A DNA stretch of 64,000 nucleotides from Ascaris suum (lineage: Eukaryota > Nematoda > Chromadorea > Rhabditida > Ascarididae): the NCBI GenBank assembly GCA_013433145.1, contig CM024185.1, positions 3,732,501 through 3,796,500 on the forward strand. Reading direction: 5' to 3'. Shown here one piece after another: positions 47,101-59,900 of this stretch; position 1 is the stretch's first letter; the number at the start of each line of letters is the position of its first letter. The notes beneath the pieces are model-generated. The model did no database searches. It was not told the DNA's origin and was given only the letters and a program-made list of their open reading frames with translations. The position numbers and the translations under genes are program-made.

Positions 47101-50100
47101 TGGTTTTTTCTTTTTTTCCAGCGATTGTTGGAACATTTATTTCATCACTTACATAATTTACAGGGAATGAAAGAGAAAAAGGATTCATTCAACGCAACAA
47201 TTCGAGCTTTTGGGAGCAACGTTCCATAAAATATATTCGATTTCTTCGTTCATTTTATCGTGGCATCTATATTTTGAACTCTTCTGTTGGAATTTATTCA
47301 AAAATTTAGGAGGTCTAGGATGTCTTTCCTGTCCCTCCTCTTTAAATTAGGTGGGCCTAGAATGACCTTCCTATACCTCCTGTCCAAGTAATGAAGGTTT
47401 AGTATGTTTTTCCTATTCATCCTTTTTCCTTTCCTAACAAATTTGCTTTTAGAATATCCCCACTACTATTGCTTCTTCAATAACTTTTGTTTTAGGATGT
47501 TCTTCCCTTCTCCTCTAATAAATTTAATTTCAAGATCTCCTTCCTGTTTCTTCCCATCTCTCCCAGCAAGTGGAATTTTCGGATATCCTTCTTATTCCTT
47601 TATCTTCCTTCTCAAATCAATTTTCTACCCATCTTAGTGAATATTTCTGCATCAACTACCAGACATAGAGATACGAGAAGTACGTGAATTTCACACGAAT
47701 CTCATCGAGAGATTTTAAATTGCACTCAAAAATGCACTTTCCCTTATTTGTTTTCCCAAGATGGCTTATAACTCGCAAAGTGCATCTCTTGAACTTTTTT
47801 CCAGCATGTCTATCGTTGTGAAAAAACAAAGATATTTCGAACTCGGGAAGGCATTTCATCCTTCTCCTCTTTCTTCGTCTTCTTCAGAAATATAAATTCT
47901 ATTTCGTTTGTTCTACCTGATTGCTTATTTTTGTCATTTGTCGGTCGTTTATTGTGATGAATTGTTTTCCGACAATTCATTCACGAATATGTGTACGTTT
48001 GTTATATAAGGCTATTAGATACGTCAGATCGCTCATATATTTTATATGTTGGTGGTAAATTATTATTTAAAGAATTACAAAAAATGTGGTTTTAAGAGTT
48101 TTAAAATATTGTCAGAGAGACATTACTTCAATTTATGATAGTGTGAAGATAAGAGCATTTCGATGAATGCTTTGAGATAATGCAGAAACATTGAAAGTTT
48201 CTGTTAGTTATCAAAAAATAAGTAAATTATTGATTCTCTAATGTTCGAACCATTAACCGCTGTTATCTAGAGAATAGGTTGATCTGATAGTGGTGAAAGA
48301 GCACAGTATAACAGTTCGGAGTGTATAGGCTGGAATGAGGGAGGGAGTTGAAAATTACAACCGCCCTGTTACTATTATCAAACTTCAACTACGATGGCAA
48401 AGGCGTCTGGCAAATAAAATGTGGTAGACAATATGACAGAATCTTTCTTATTGACTTCGCAGAGGTTTTTACTTGTTTAGTGCATTTAAAGCACAAATTT
48501 ACAGCAGTTAGTTCGTATAAAAATATTATTTTACATCAAAAGTACAAGAGCTACCTTTTTTTTTCGCAGAATGACATCTAAAGTATTGAGGAAATATAGC
48601 ATTTCTAATGTCAAAAATTATAGGAGTATACAAAAGGTCAAATGAATACATATATAGCACCCGTTGAAGCCTGAAATAACGCAAGACATGACTTGCTTAG
48701 TGATGGCCTCAGGGTGTATTTGAGAGGATCGTTCAGGAGTCCTTTCTGCCTGCTCATCATTTGCGTTGGAAAATCATCTGAAGCACTAAACCATCTGAGT
48801 CGTCGTTCATATTTCTATTGTCTATTCTCATCTAGCAGACTTTTGCCCATAAAATGAGAATAACTGCGCAAACAAAAAAAAGCAATAAGTATGTATGATT
48901 TATTACTTATGGAAATAATATACGCTTGAGAGAATATCAAAGCATTCATTAGGAAACGTATAAAACGCATTTTGCGCTTTATCGATTCCGACATATTCAC
49001 AACTTATCGACGCATAATGAATGCATAAATATTATGAGTGTTTGCTTATATGAATATCTGATTAATGCAATCATAAATTCGATTAAAAATATCAAAAATG
49101 TTTTTATTAAATGACTATTTTACTCAGTCAATTGATTTGCTTACGAATAGAACGTCAATGGTTGTAAATTTCTTTAAAAAATTCTCCAAAAATTTTCAAT
49201 TCGATAAAAGTTGGGAAAGGGGGATGAAAACTATAGGGTGACAATTTGTTAAGACGTATTACTAACAGTGGAATAATTAAATTATCTTCCCACCGAAATA
49301 TTTGCGATATTTCTTCTCACTTCGATCATTTCGTTTATATGCTAATCATTTGCTGGCAGTTGTTGAGAACGACGAATGATACTTTTATATTTTGTTGGAT
49401 TTTTTTTTATTCGTATATTCCTTTTATAAGCATTTAATGTTATCTAAGAGGTGATCACTCAGGAATATACTATTTGAAAGATAAAACGATGTGAGAGAGA
49501 AAAGATAAACGATTGTAGATGTAGTGACAATCGAGAAGATTGATTTGAACTGCAAACAACTTTCTCGCTCTTGAAAAAGAAAAGCTTCATACTAACCTAG
49601 GCTAGAAACGAATCATTCGAAACCATTTCGTTGCCACTAGTTCCCATATTCGTTTGGTATAAAAGCAAAAGAAAAGAATTCATATTTTCTCTACTTCTTC
49701 ATAATGTGAATAGTGGATTTTCCAGAAGAAGTTTATTTGGACTAAGAGGAGGTGCCCAGCCTCGAAGAGGAAGATGGAGGGGAGGGGAGGAAGTCGAGAG
49801 TGGAAGGAGTGGAGATAAAGGAAGAAAAAAGGAGCACCTTAATCGGTTGCTGCATAAATTTAATGTGCACATTGCCTTAGGGAATGTTAATATCAGTGTT
49901 CTTCGCTTGGCACATAATCGAGCGTTTGTGTCACAATTATTGCGGGCCCAAACGCACGTCGATAGACAACCAAGGGGCGTAACGCTTGCGGGCAGCCACT
50001 ACTCCACGCCACACACCAGGCAACCAAACCGACCAACCGACTAACTGACTCACCGACCAACTTGCTTATTTAAGTATTCAGCTAAATACTTGTAATTATG

Positions 50101-51778
50101 AGATCAAGATGGCGCTATAGTGAATCCTCCTTCAACATTTTTTTCTCTCCACCCCTATCACCATATGAGCAACCGATAAACTTTTTGGATGATAAATTCG
50201 AAGATTTTTCTTTTGAAACAAACAAAAAAGTTTTTAAATTTTTTTAAAAATATACGATTATCAGCAAAATTATCCAGAAGATTTCTCATCCTTCTCTCTT
50301 CTTCTCTTCCAAGTCGACCAACGGCTTAGCTAAGTCTAACTTCGACCGTTTATTCATTTCGGACGCGGATCTTGTTTGCTCTAGAGCGGTGTTCATGCCT
50401 TTGCCTCGAATCGCTCCGATTTATTTAAGTGTTTAGTTTTTTCGATTATCAATGATTATATGAATGCTTTTTGTATTTTATGTGCTATTTCTTAATATTC
50501 TAGAGAATACATAAATTAGTGCATATAAGATACCCTAAATGTTGTTCCTTTGGAAGCGTAATAAGGAGTTTAAAATTTTCTCTCATATACACCTTATTTT
50601 ATATGCAAAAATGCATACGAAATATGCATACATGCATATGCATAACATCATTATATGCAATGAGATGTTTCACATATGCATATAGACGATTTAAATATAT
50701 TTCGCTTAATATTTTCTCTCAAAAAGAATATTCGAGCATGAAGAAGATTGGAATGAAAAAAGTTGCTAAAAAGAAAAACCTAAGAAGAGCTGATACGAAG
50801 GAAAATTTCTAGAGCAAGTGCCAAGAACAAACAAATGATGTATTTGAAGGAAGTATTATCATGTGTTCCGTTTCCATATTCTGGATTACGAATAATGATG
50901 TTAAAGAAAGGTGAGTGGAGGTGATTTCAGTAAACACAGGTTGCCAAATGACGAAATGCAGGTATTACATTTTTCCTGCGGTTAACAGTAAGTTATAGAG
51001 CAAAATTTTGGAAATGTGTTGTTAGTGCTTACAGTTTAATCTTCGCAATATCTAATCAAACACCTTGTACCTTGACCACTTCATCATCTTTAATTTCCAT
51101 AGCGTTCAATACTCCTTTCACAGCCTAAATTCTCCTTTCATTTCCTCACCTAATTTACGTCATTTCTTTTTCGTTATTCTTTTCACTCGAGCAGATGCAG
51201 TTTATGTGTGTCGGCTTCCGGTGCTGTAGTGGATATTTCCGCAGATTATTTTTCATCCTCGTTGAAGGCAGATTAATGCTTCGTATTTTTTTTTAAAGAG
51301 AAAGCTCGCACAATCATCTCTCGCTCAGACGCAGCTTAACACCATTTCATCTGCTTCCTTCATTATATAAAAAACTCCAGGAAAATATTTAATAATCCGG
51401 CGGTAATCCATTCATTGGTTACCTTTCAAATTAAAGGGTTGCAGGTGTAATTGGCATGCTCTTTAAGAGCCTTAAGAACCTCTAGATTCTCCAAAGAACC
51501 TTTTGAAATAATGTGGAAATGTCGCTGACTGGTAAGTAAACAAAGAAAGCTATCTGCTCTGCAATAAATGCGTTGTGGCTATCTATTTATGTACATTCAT
51601 TAGCCATTTTTTTTGTACAAAATTACCCTTAAATCGGTTGAGTGGTCTTTAATTACCACTTCAGTTAAATAGCTAAATTTGCATATTTGATGGGAATTAA
51701 TCCAGCAGCCGCTTGATGGCAAATAAATTTGCATTTTTTGTAATATACTAGGCGAGCTGATATTCTTTTGATTGCTAG
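44154..51778. other. Long AT-rich stretch without a supported gene
   Basis: Contains the pyrimidine-rich degenerate tandem array at 47296-47640. A + strand open frame at 49631-50044 is built from a purine-rich tract plus an ACCAACCGAC-type tetranucleotide repeat (50020-50060), so I do not credit it. Otherwise only T/A runs and short chance frames are seen. Confidence 0.5.
47296..47640. repeat. Degenerate tandem array, units about 40-55 bp
   Basis: Six or seven diverged units, each beginning TTTAGGATGT / CTAGAATGACC / TTTAGTATGTT / TTTAGAATATCC and continuing TTCCTxTxCCTCCT. It is strongly pyrimidine-rich on + (about 345 bp). Open frames here come from the lack of stops in pyrimidine-rich DNA. 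Confidence 0.55.
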
Positions 51779-51882
51779 TTTTTTTTATTGCCTCGCATTG
51801 GTTTATACGAGGAACACTTAATCCGATCGGTTTATTTGCGGTTTCTGCCATATTCGATACGATTAGCGCTCAATATGACAAG
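51779..51882 (+). CDS. Candidate coding exon, unknown protein
   Basis: Following TTGCTAG, a frame reads ASHWFIRGTLNPIGLFAVSA and continues to QYDK|GTCAGA (phase 1 in, 0 out), with codon use and GC above the surroundings. The acceptor is weak and the frame continues open past the donor. The hydrophobic middle could be a membrane segment. Not recognised. Confidence 0.2.
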
Positions 51883-52784
51883 GTCAGAAACTTAGTTAAT
51901 GCTAAAGTATCAAGTATTGTGTTGAAATGCACAAGTTTGAGAAAACTTAGTTTCTTGAATATATAATATTTGGTAGGATAGAGAAGGGAGGGGAGGAAGG
52001 GGAGGAGCGGACTGGAGGAGGGCAATATTTGATTGTTCGACGTTAAAATATATCAGTTTTATTCGGACAGCAATAGGATCAATACAGAGTTGTCGTAAAA
52101 TTCGATTAATCATAACATGCTTTGTTCAGGTGATCAAAGGTTTCAATAGTTGTAATTAGGTACGCTCGATAATAGGTATCATTGCTGTTTCTACCATAAA
52201 ATATTGCCATTAGAATCCGAGCAGGGATTATGGGATCTTCAAGCTTTAGGATTGTCGATAACGAGTGCGGCTTACATATTTTATTCAACCTTGTGGAATG
52301 TGTACTTATTCCACTATACCTTTTTATAGCAAACTGGTGATTGTGAGCATGCTCAACTTTTTAGGTCCGATCATTAACTGAATACTCCATACTGAAATGA
52401 TGTAATTTATCGTCGAGTTTTTGTTGCAATCATTTTTTGAATGTTGTCCAAGGTAGTTTTTAAAGCGAAAGTTGAAAGTAAAGTCCACTATGTGGCCATT
52501 AATATAAAACGTTAATGGAAATTAATCGGAGTGAAAATACTATCGTTTATTAGCCAAGTGTTAATGCGTATTGAATCTCATCTTCTAACTATGCTGTAGA
52601 AGTGCACGGAGTGATAAGTTCAAAAACGTTAATTTCGCTGGAATTAAGTGCCTAGAACTATTCAGAGATCGATGAACTGTGCTAATTTGGAGATATGGAA
52701 TTGCTTTAAAGCTATCAAATCTCATTGCTGCAAATTCTTGCAGTGACAAATCAAAAAATAATAGTTGGACATAGACGCGTACAA

Positions 52785-52900
52785 ACACACAGATACATAT
52801 ACGTATAAACATATACACAGACGCACGTACACTAGATACGTACACAGACACACAGACACACAGACACACGCGCACGCATGCACACACTACACATATACAT
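52785..52900. repeat. Degenerate (CA)n / (TA)n alternating tract
   Basis: ACACAGA / ACATATAC words repeated over about 115 bp, ending in GCGCACGCATGCACAC. Frames through it on either strand are low complexity. Confidence 0.85.
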
Positions 52901-53564
52901 AGCAACCTTTGTAGTAGTGTTTTTTTTTTTTTTTTTTTGCAGTTTACAAAGCAGATGAGGTGAACGTCGTTGCAGTGCGCTCTGTTTACCGCTAATATAA
53001 ACATATGAGCGTCCATTATGTGACAAAAATTCACTCGAATCGCTTGCGAGAAGCCCAGAGGCTCTAACAATTATATACGGTCACTTTTTGCTATCATTAT
53101 CCACGATTTTATGGAATTCACATTGCTTTTCTTCTTTCAAATATTCCTTTCTGGTATGTTGCCCTATTACGTATTTCCAGATGCGATTCTACAAAAAATC
53201 GAAAAAAATGTAAATTAATCGAATGTTTAGCATTTCCCTGAAATGTTTTAAGGGAATAAATTTTTGCCAAAATCTTTCAGAACTTTTTTTTTCTGCAAAG
53301 AATTATTTTTCCCGAGTATATTAGTATATCCGTTCTTGATCGATATTTCGGGAAAACATTTCTCATAGATCCGAAAAATTCTTCGAAAATTTCCCAATTG
53401 TGTAATTTAGTTCCCAAATTTTTCAGTATTCTTAGTTTCTAATTTTTCATTGATTCTCTCTGAACATCAGATTATTGTAACAACAATTTGAGAAGCCTGG
53501 GTTTTTAGGAATTTCCGGATTAGCGCTCAATTCTATTCCCAGATAGACGAGGCATAAGAACAAA

Positions 53565-53577
53565 GGGGGGGGGGGGG
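53565..53577 (+). repeat. Poly-G tract, 13 bases
   Basis: Uninterrupted G run, intergenic. Confidence 0.95.
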
Positions 53578-54425
53578 TTAGGATGATCTCTGTTGTGCGG
53601 TTTAAGTTTCTCGTATTTTGTAGTGAAAGATTAACGTCTCGTTTAATGAGTATTTAAATTTTATATGTTCGTTTATTATCCTCATCTCATGATTTTTTTC
53701 CATCGTCAGCTATACGAAATTTCGTTAATTTCTTAGTTACTTCATAATATGTGCATTATTTTTATAAGTTTTTATTTGTGGGCGTAAAATTGCAAAAAAA
53801 AAAGAGAAAATATCTGTTTTATTTTTGCGACGAACCTATGCAAATCGCAAAAATTGTTTAAAAATTCCGATATTAAAAAAATAGGATGGATGAGATTAAA
53901 TTTCTCAAATATTAAATTATCTATAAGGAAACACTCATAAATTTGGAAATGAGAGAAAATTCTAGTGCCATTGTTTCGTTTTAAATTATTTCTTTTATAT
54001 GCATTTGTGCTGATGCATTTTTTAATGGCTTCAAAAGGTAGTGGTTTTTATCAGAGAACAGATTTCAAAATAGTTTAGGTAATGAAATTTCTCACTCAGG
54101 TGTCATACTCTTCTGATGACCTCATTTGTGAGCGGAACGTATTTCATAGTTCTTAATATCTGCAAGCACCAGTCGCTCTGGGGAGAGGAGGGAGGAAGCA
54201 GAGGGCAGAGGGAAGGGGAATCGAAAGAATAGGTTCTTGCAATCGATAATTTGGTCGTACTTCATTGAAAGTTAAGAAAACAATCGAAGATTGAGAAATT
54301 AAAAAGAAGGAACTTTTTGGGCAGATATAAATATGACATTGCCTTGAAATTTTTTACGACGAAGAATTGAGGCATTTATGAGAGAATCCACGTAACAAGA
54401 GGTCGCTAGTCGGTCTGCGAGTGAA

Positions 54426-54438
54426 GGGGGGGGGGGGG
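54426..54438 (+). repeat. Poly-G tract, 13 bases, with GGAGGA tail
   Basis: G run followed by GGAGGAGGAGGGAGGGAGG to about 54460. This creates a poly-Pro frame on the minus strand. Confidence 0.95.
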
Positions 54439-55954
54439 AGGGAGGAGGAGGGAGGGAGGTGGCCTTCTAGAACGTTTTTTGCAAAGCTTGTGTCCTCTAG
54501 ACTTTTTGCATCCCCTATATACAAGGACGCATATGACTGCAAAAAAAAAAATTGCATCTCTTTTTGCAATTTTCAAAAACTTCAAATGCATTTTAATTCT
54601 ATAGTAGTATCATTTATGCATCGTTGCACCTTCAAATACAATCATAGAATGACACATTCCTTAATCTCTTCGGTTGATGGTTGATTGTTGTTAGTAATAA
54701 CTGAAAAATCTTTTCTGATTATTTCTGATGGAGATTCATTTCTTTAGATAGTTTTATTATATCTCTTTTGACATCTTTAATACCTTTTGATGTAATTTAA
54801 ATTTTGATACGGTTGTCAAGAAATGAATTCATGATTCTCATTTATTCTCATATTTTCACTCTAGTTTCTAACTGTATCACTTGAACTTTTGAATACTCAT
54901 TTATGGTACCGAATATCCTTCGTTTTCTTTCTTGATATCTGGAGCTGATTATTTCTTCCATCGTCGATTTTTATTAGCCGCCTCTTCCTATTTCCTTTCA
55001 TTGTTTAGGAAGTTCTCCTCAGTCACTTCATTGCAAATGATAAAATTATAGCAACTCTCATATGCAAACTTTTGTGAAAATTTCTTATGACTATGCTAAA
55101 ATTATATCGTACGTTTCGATTCTGATTTAATTTAAATCGCAGAATGATCTCTCGCCATCATATCCATTATGATTTTATCTCGAGGAGAATAAAATCTTGA
55201 AAACTGATTTTTATTATTCTATCGGCGGGATAAAATCAAGAAATGAATACTTTTTTTCCAGTATTTGTGCATCCACTCAACTTGACTAGAGAACATATTA
55301 TTAGGCATTTAGTTAGTATATTTGCATATTTCTATAGTAGATTGGATTATAAATTGAAAGTACAAATGTGTTTATTGTTGTAATCCCTTGCACATATTTT
55401 TTTTTCATTTATCAATGTTTTATTTACTTGCAAATACACTCATTCTGATAGCGAATCGGTACTAATAATCTCTACCAATTCGCATTTGTCTTTCACTTAT
55501 CAGTGGTGAACAATAGAAAATAGCGTAATGATAACTAAGGTTTATTTTCGAAGCGTACATTGGATATACGACGATACCTTAGGATATATTTTAAAGATTG
55601 ACCTCAGGCTTTGAAAGCTTTAGTAGTTGTTGATAGCAAGAAAATATATGAGAAGTGCAAAAGCAGATGCATTTGTTGTAATTGCCATTGTGGAGTGCTT
55701 TCGCCAATCGCGCAGCCAATACTGGATAAACGAGCAAATGTTTTTAGCTTATAAAGCAAACGCATTACATTGCAATCCTTGAGAAGCACTCCTTTCAGTC
55801 AGCTGGCTGGCTTCACTCTGAGTATATTCTGATGTGATTAACGATGTCTCACATTCCATGCTTCCTAATTTCTCTCTAATGTATCAACCCTTAAATAAAC
55901 AAGAATCATTTAATTTCACTTGTAATATGAGGTGAAAATTGTTTAATTGCTTAC

Positions 55955-57345
55955 CTAGAATTTACGAACACGAGAAGGTGAAAGGGATGACTGTTGGCTC
56001 ACTTGTGAAGTTATCACCTGAGAAAAATGTTATGCAAACGAACTGCTTCAAACTTTTGAAGTAAAAGAAACGAAGATATTTCGCATAAGCAGAGCAATAG
56101 AGTTTTTGAATTTTTTTTAGTGTGTAGAGATTTCTTGAAAAAAAAAAGGATTGCAAGAAACTGATATTTTGGAGGAGATAAGACTTCAACTCGACAAACG
56201 TTTTAATCCCCTTCCCTCTTCCCCCTTCACCCACGAACATGAAACGATTCAGTAATGTAGTGGATGTATTGGATGTAATGTATATTGGTTCCTTTGGAGC
56301 TTTAATGCTCGTTGTCTTAGAAGCTTTCAGAAAAGAGCCAGGGGGCTAATTGAATTTGGTGAATAATTGGCTTACCGCAGGATACACATTGATCTTCCAG
56401 GACTTAACCCCGTATTTAGACAAAGGCAAGTAGCCATCTCTTTCTTTCCCCTTCGCCCCTCTCTCTCCACCCTTAGCACCAATGATCTGAAATTTTCATC
56501 TCATGCGTTTTCTATTGATTTTTTCTTGGAAGTTTTTTGCTATACACTTTTGAGTAACGTTTTGTCGAAACTGCTAATTTTCAGCAGTTCGCCGATTGCA
56601 GAATAACTGCAACTTTTCGGGCTCGTTAAACCCCTTCTCATCCCTTCCCCTCTCAGTTCACTCGCTCTCATTTAAAATTTCTCTAAGCGCTTACCTGGAT
56701 TCCCCCTTTCTTCAAGGAAACTCTAATATCTGTTTGTGAAGCAGTTACATACTCTCGCCTAGCAGGTTGATCGTTTTTGCCCATGAACCCCTTGGATCCC
56801 TTTTGCCCTCTCTCCCTCCACCTTCATTTTCGTAGTTCCTGATCCTAAATCCATTTAATAACTGAGTGGGAGCTTCAGAGTCGTCTATGAATTGTGCAGG
56901 CTTATTATTCAATGCATATTCTATTAGTAATACGTAACATCTGTCACTTATATTTTCCACATAGTAGAACACCTGAAATGTTGATTCCTAAGGTTTTCTT
57001 TTATAAGAATAAGGTTTGCTGTAAACAATGAGTCTGTGGACAATATGTGCCCTCAGGGCACAATTGCGAAATATTCACCTTTTGCTATAGGTGAACTGCA
57101 TAAGTAAACCTCAAAGAACTTCAGGAATTTAATTGTTTTGCAATCATCTATCGACAAGACAGGATGGCTCCAATCGGTCTCTTCATTATCTCTGTTTTTG
57201 TCTCTCCCATTCGTCCTCCTCCATCATCAAAAACTATCTGCCGTGCTATTTGATAGAGCACTGCACTCCAGCTGAAGCTTTATTTCTAGACTGAGTTTCT
57301 GATGGTATTTTATTCAGTGATCGTCTACGTCGACGTTGGACAACT
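55955..57345 (-). CDS. Candidate minus-strand gene, four 3' exons, unknown protein
   Basis: Exons in transcript order: 57345-57267, 56972-56822, 56729-56695 and 56017-55955. Each is flanked by nematode-type signals (acceptors ATCTTTCAG, ACATTTCAG, CACAAACAG, TTTCTCAG; donors GTGCAG, GTGGAG, GTAAGC), and phases agree at all three junctions (0, 1, 0). The first exon starts one base into a codon, so more exons lie upstream. It reads VVQRRRRRSLNKIP, with five consecutive arginines that could be a convertase site or nuclear signal. The second reads ENISDRCYVLLIEYALNNKP and is hydrophobic/acidic. The last ends SPSRVRKF and TAG. About 109 residues are covered. No family is recognised. Oddity: the stop is immediately followed by GTAAGC, itself a good donor. 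Confidence 0.4.
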
Positions 57346-59838
57346 CTGAAAGATATCCACTGGATAGCGAAAGTTAGTTCTGAAAAAGATAAATATGATT
57401 TCGGTTAAGCTTTCGGAAGTCATTGAAGGTAAAAGTTGAAGTTAGGCAATAACTCCAGCAAAAGTCTACAAATAAAGATGTAGTATTTCGAACTGATAAT
57501 ACCGATCGAATTTTATAGATCAATTTGAGAAATCATGCACAGTAAGCCGAAAATTGATTACGATGACTCAAAGTCGAATGGCACAATATTAGATGGAGTT
57601 GAATTTGTGCAAAAAATTTAATTGATATTTTATTCAGCGGAATAGTTTCGATTAGCGGAACGGTTGTGGTGTTCCGCACTCTCGCCGTTAACATTCCTTA
57701 CCACTCCGCTGCCCATTCCTTTTCCGTATTCCACCTTTTCCTTCTGGTTCCTATATCTTTTCCTCCCTTCTCTCGCATCCTTTCCTCTCCCTTCTTCCTC
57801 TTTATGAGTGAGCCTTCGAAAAGTAGCTGAGCGCATCTGTCTTTACGACCGTTTTACGTGAGGCAATCAGTTAATAATTTTGCTCCAATAAAATTGCATT
57901 TCTCTACGCCGAATGTTTTCTCAAACGGTGTTGATGCAAAGTTTCGTGCAAATGCATCACTAAGCAGCAGCTATACAAAAAAAGCTCCCCCAAAAGCGGC
58001 TTATATGTTATTTCTATTTGTTCCTCTAATATTTATCAGATTTTTATTGGTCATAATTCATTACGTTTTCTTATTAGGACTTTCTCTATTCCACGGATAC
58101 TTCCGGGAAGTTCCGAATTAAATCCACTTTCGGTCCCGATTGCGAGTGTGAACGGGACAGGACCGGGTTTAACCCACTGAGAGTGTGAAAATGGATTAAA
58201 TCAAGTCCCAGTTCCTGATCTGTCCCATATCTGAACCAGAAACGAGTTTTATTCATCTTTTCGCGGTCACAGAATAAGTAGTCTCTTTTTCGGCTATGAT
58301 CGGGTTCGGGCTCATCCTTCACCCTTTTCAAAAGAGACATTGTGGGAACTTTCGTAGCTAAAATGCTGCGTCACTAAAATTGATTGAATTTTATTAGGCT
58401 ACAATCATGAGCGAGTGTGTTTTCTAGTTTACTTTACATTGAGATAAAGAAATCTTAAATTTCAAACAACATACACGACAATAGACAAATATGCGATGGT
58501 GTCGGCCGACGATTGTTGTAACGCTTCAAACCGCATCTATATCTTTAAATTAATTGCAGCACGACGAGTCCCGGTGATGAAAAGAACAGTACAGTTATAT
58601 CACACGTCCGTTAACGAGAGAAGTGCCTTTGTGTTGACCAACGATTGAATCACTTGTTAGGCGGTGATATAGTTTGCTTGGCCTACGGGATTTGGCCCGG
58701 TTCGTTGGCCATTGAACCAAACCCTACGTTATATTTCGCACTGAATGACCGACTGCAGCCTATTCTCTGCCTTCCGCTTTTGACGTCTCTGCAATAATAT
58801 TTCCGCAAGTATCGTTGTTTCATTCTCATCTTGTCTCTCGAAATAGCAGTTTACTTTGTTTTCAGCTCTAACAGCATTGCCTATATACGACAGCAACAGG
58901 AATAGCATCCTGGAGGGGCAACGTCACGGCGTTAAGCAAGCATAGACATAGCGGCATTCATTCAGGCTTGCATATCTTCCTTTTTCGCTATCCATTCAAG
59001 GACAACTTATAAAAAGATCTTCCGCTCTAAGAAATACTTAACTGGCCATCCTCAATTCCTTCACCTCTTTCCTAGCCTTTCCTTGCACCTCAATCTGTGA
59101 AGGCGATAATCTGTGGCAATCAGGTAAACTAACTGTTAGACCGTTAGGTGGACTGTTAACCAATTGAACGCGAAGCAGGCGATCAAACGCCGGACGACAA
59201 AATCCGATGTGCACTTACGATGAGTGCTACCCACCTCACAGGTAATCGTTATATGCCGTTTTTTTTTTCTTTTTTTTGAATAATATTGCACATGTGCAAT
59301 GCTTTAAAAAATGATGTCTGGTTATTGTTTGCTAATGGCAATACTTTTATTAAACTTATTTCACATTGCATATTGTGCTTTTGTAACACATTGATCTACT
59401 TTTATTGTAATGTTTCATTTTATTCTTTTATCGTGCACATATTTAGAGGTAGAAATAGAGTTGCCTGCATTAAACATCGATCCAATTTGAATAGAAACGA
59501 TTCTTTTGTAGGTTTATAAGCATGATCGGTTATTCGCTACTAGTTGATGAAATTAGTCGGCCAAGTGAGCAGATATACAAAAGCGCTTAGCGTGCCAGCC
59601 AGCTGCATTGGCGCGCTTTCCCACTTATTTATTCAGTTATTTGTTTTATTTGCATTGAGAGCGCTCCATCGAATTCTGATATCAATTCTTCTCCGGTCTT
59701 ATTGGCTATACACCCATGTATGGTCTATAAAGTCTTTATATGATGATTGAAAACAGCCTCGTACATGGTGCTAATTCAGAAATAGTTATTGATTTTATTT
59801 GTTTGTCCGTCTATCTTTCTATGTGTTCCTCGGTACAG
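57346..59838. other. Stretch with GC-rich islands and no supported gene
   Basis: Several frames are open on both strands at 57630-58120, including a + frame with a hydrophobic tail (AAYMLFLFVPLIFIRFLLVI), but no start or splice evidence decides among them. GC-rich islands lie at 58117-58330 and 58640-58760. Confidence 0.4.
58117..58330. repeat. GC-rich island with imperfect inverted repeat
   Basis: ATTAAATCCACTTT near 58117 is answered by AAAATGGATTAAAT near 58190. Between and after are GGGACAGGACCGGGTTT and GATCGGGTTCGGGCTC motifs, alien to the local AT-rich background. A possible small element; compare 16440-16590. Confidence 0.3.
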
Positions 59839-59900
59839 ACCAACCGTTGAACGTGGAATTCTATGCAAATTCATTTGCATGTGAAATAGAAAATCGCCCG
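59839..59900 (+). CDS. Candidate coding exon, unknown protein
   Basis: 62 bp between CGGTACAG and CCG|GTTGGT (phase 1 in, 0 out), reading QPLNVEFYANSFACEIENRP. Composition and splice sites are exon-like, but no neighbouring exon joins in phase with confidence. It may belong to the same + strand gene as 62043-62428, or be chance. Confidence 0.2.

Larger units (their letters stand above)
51883..55954. other. Non-coding stretch
   Basis: Contains a G-rich tract (51980-52020), an alternating purine-pyrimidine CA/TA-rich region (52785-52900) with Z-DNA potential, poly-T (52919-52938), and two 13-base poly-G runs (53565-53577, 54426-54438). No supported gene is seen. Confidence 0.55.

Noticed and set aside
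49631..50044. 137-codon + strand ORF
   Set aside because: Opens without a nearby ATG; the middle is a purine tract and the tail is an ACCAACCGAC-type tetranucleotide repeat.
52585..53070. 161-codon minus-strand ORF, the longest frame in the window
   Set aside because: Its core is a poly-Lys/Cys-Val low-complexity stretch made by the poly-T run and the (CA)n/(TA)n tract.
56386..56445. Short + frame ending LTPYLDKGK and an overlapping minus frame starting MATCLCLN with a GTAAGC donor
   Set aside because: Both strands look exon-like over the same 55 bp, but neither has a usable polypyrimidine acceptor or a phase-compatible neighbour.
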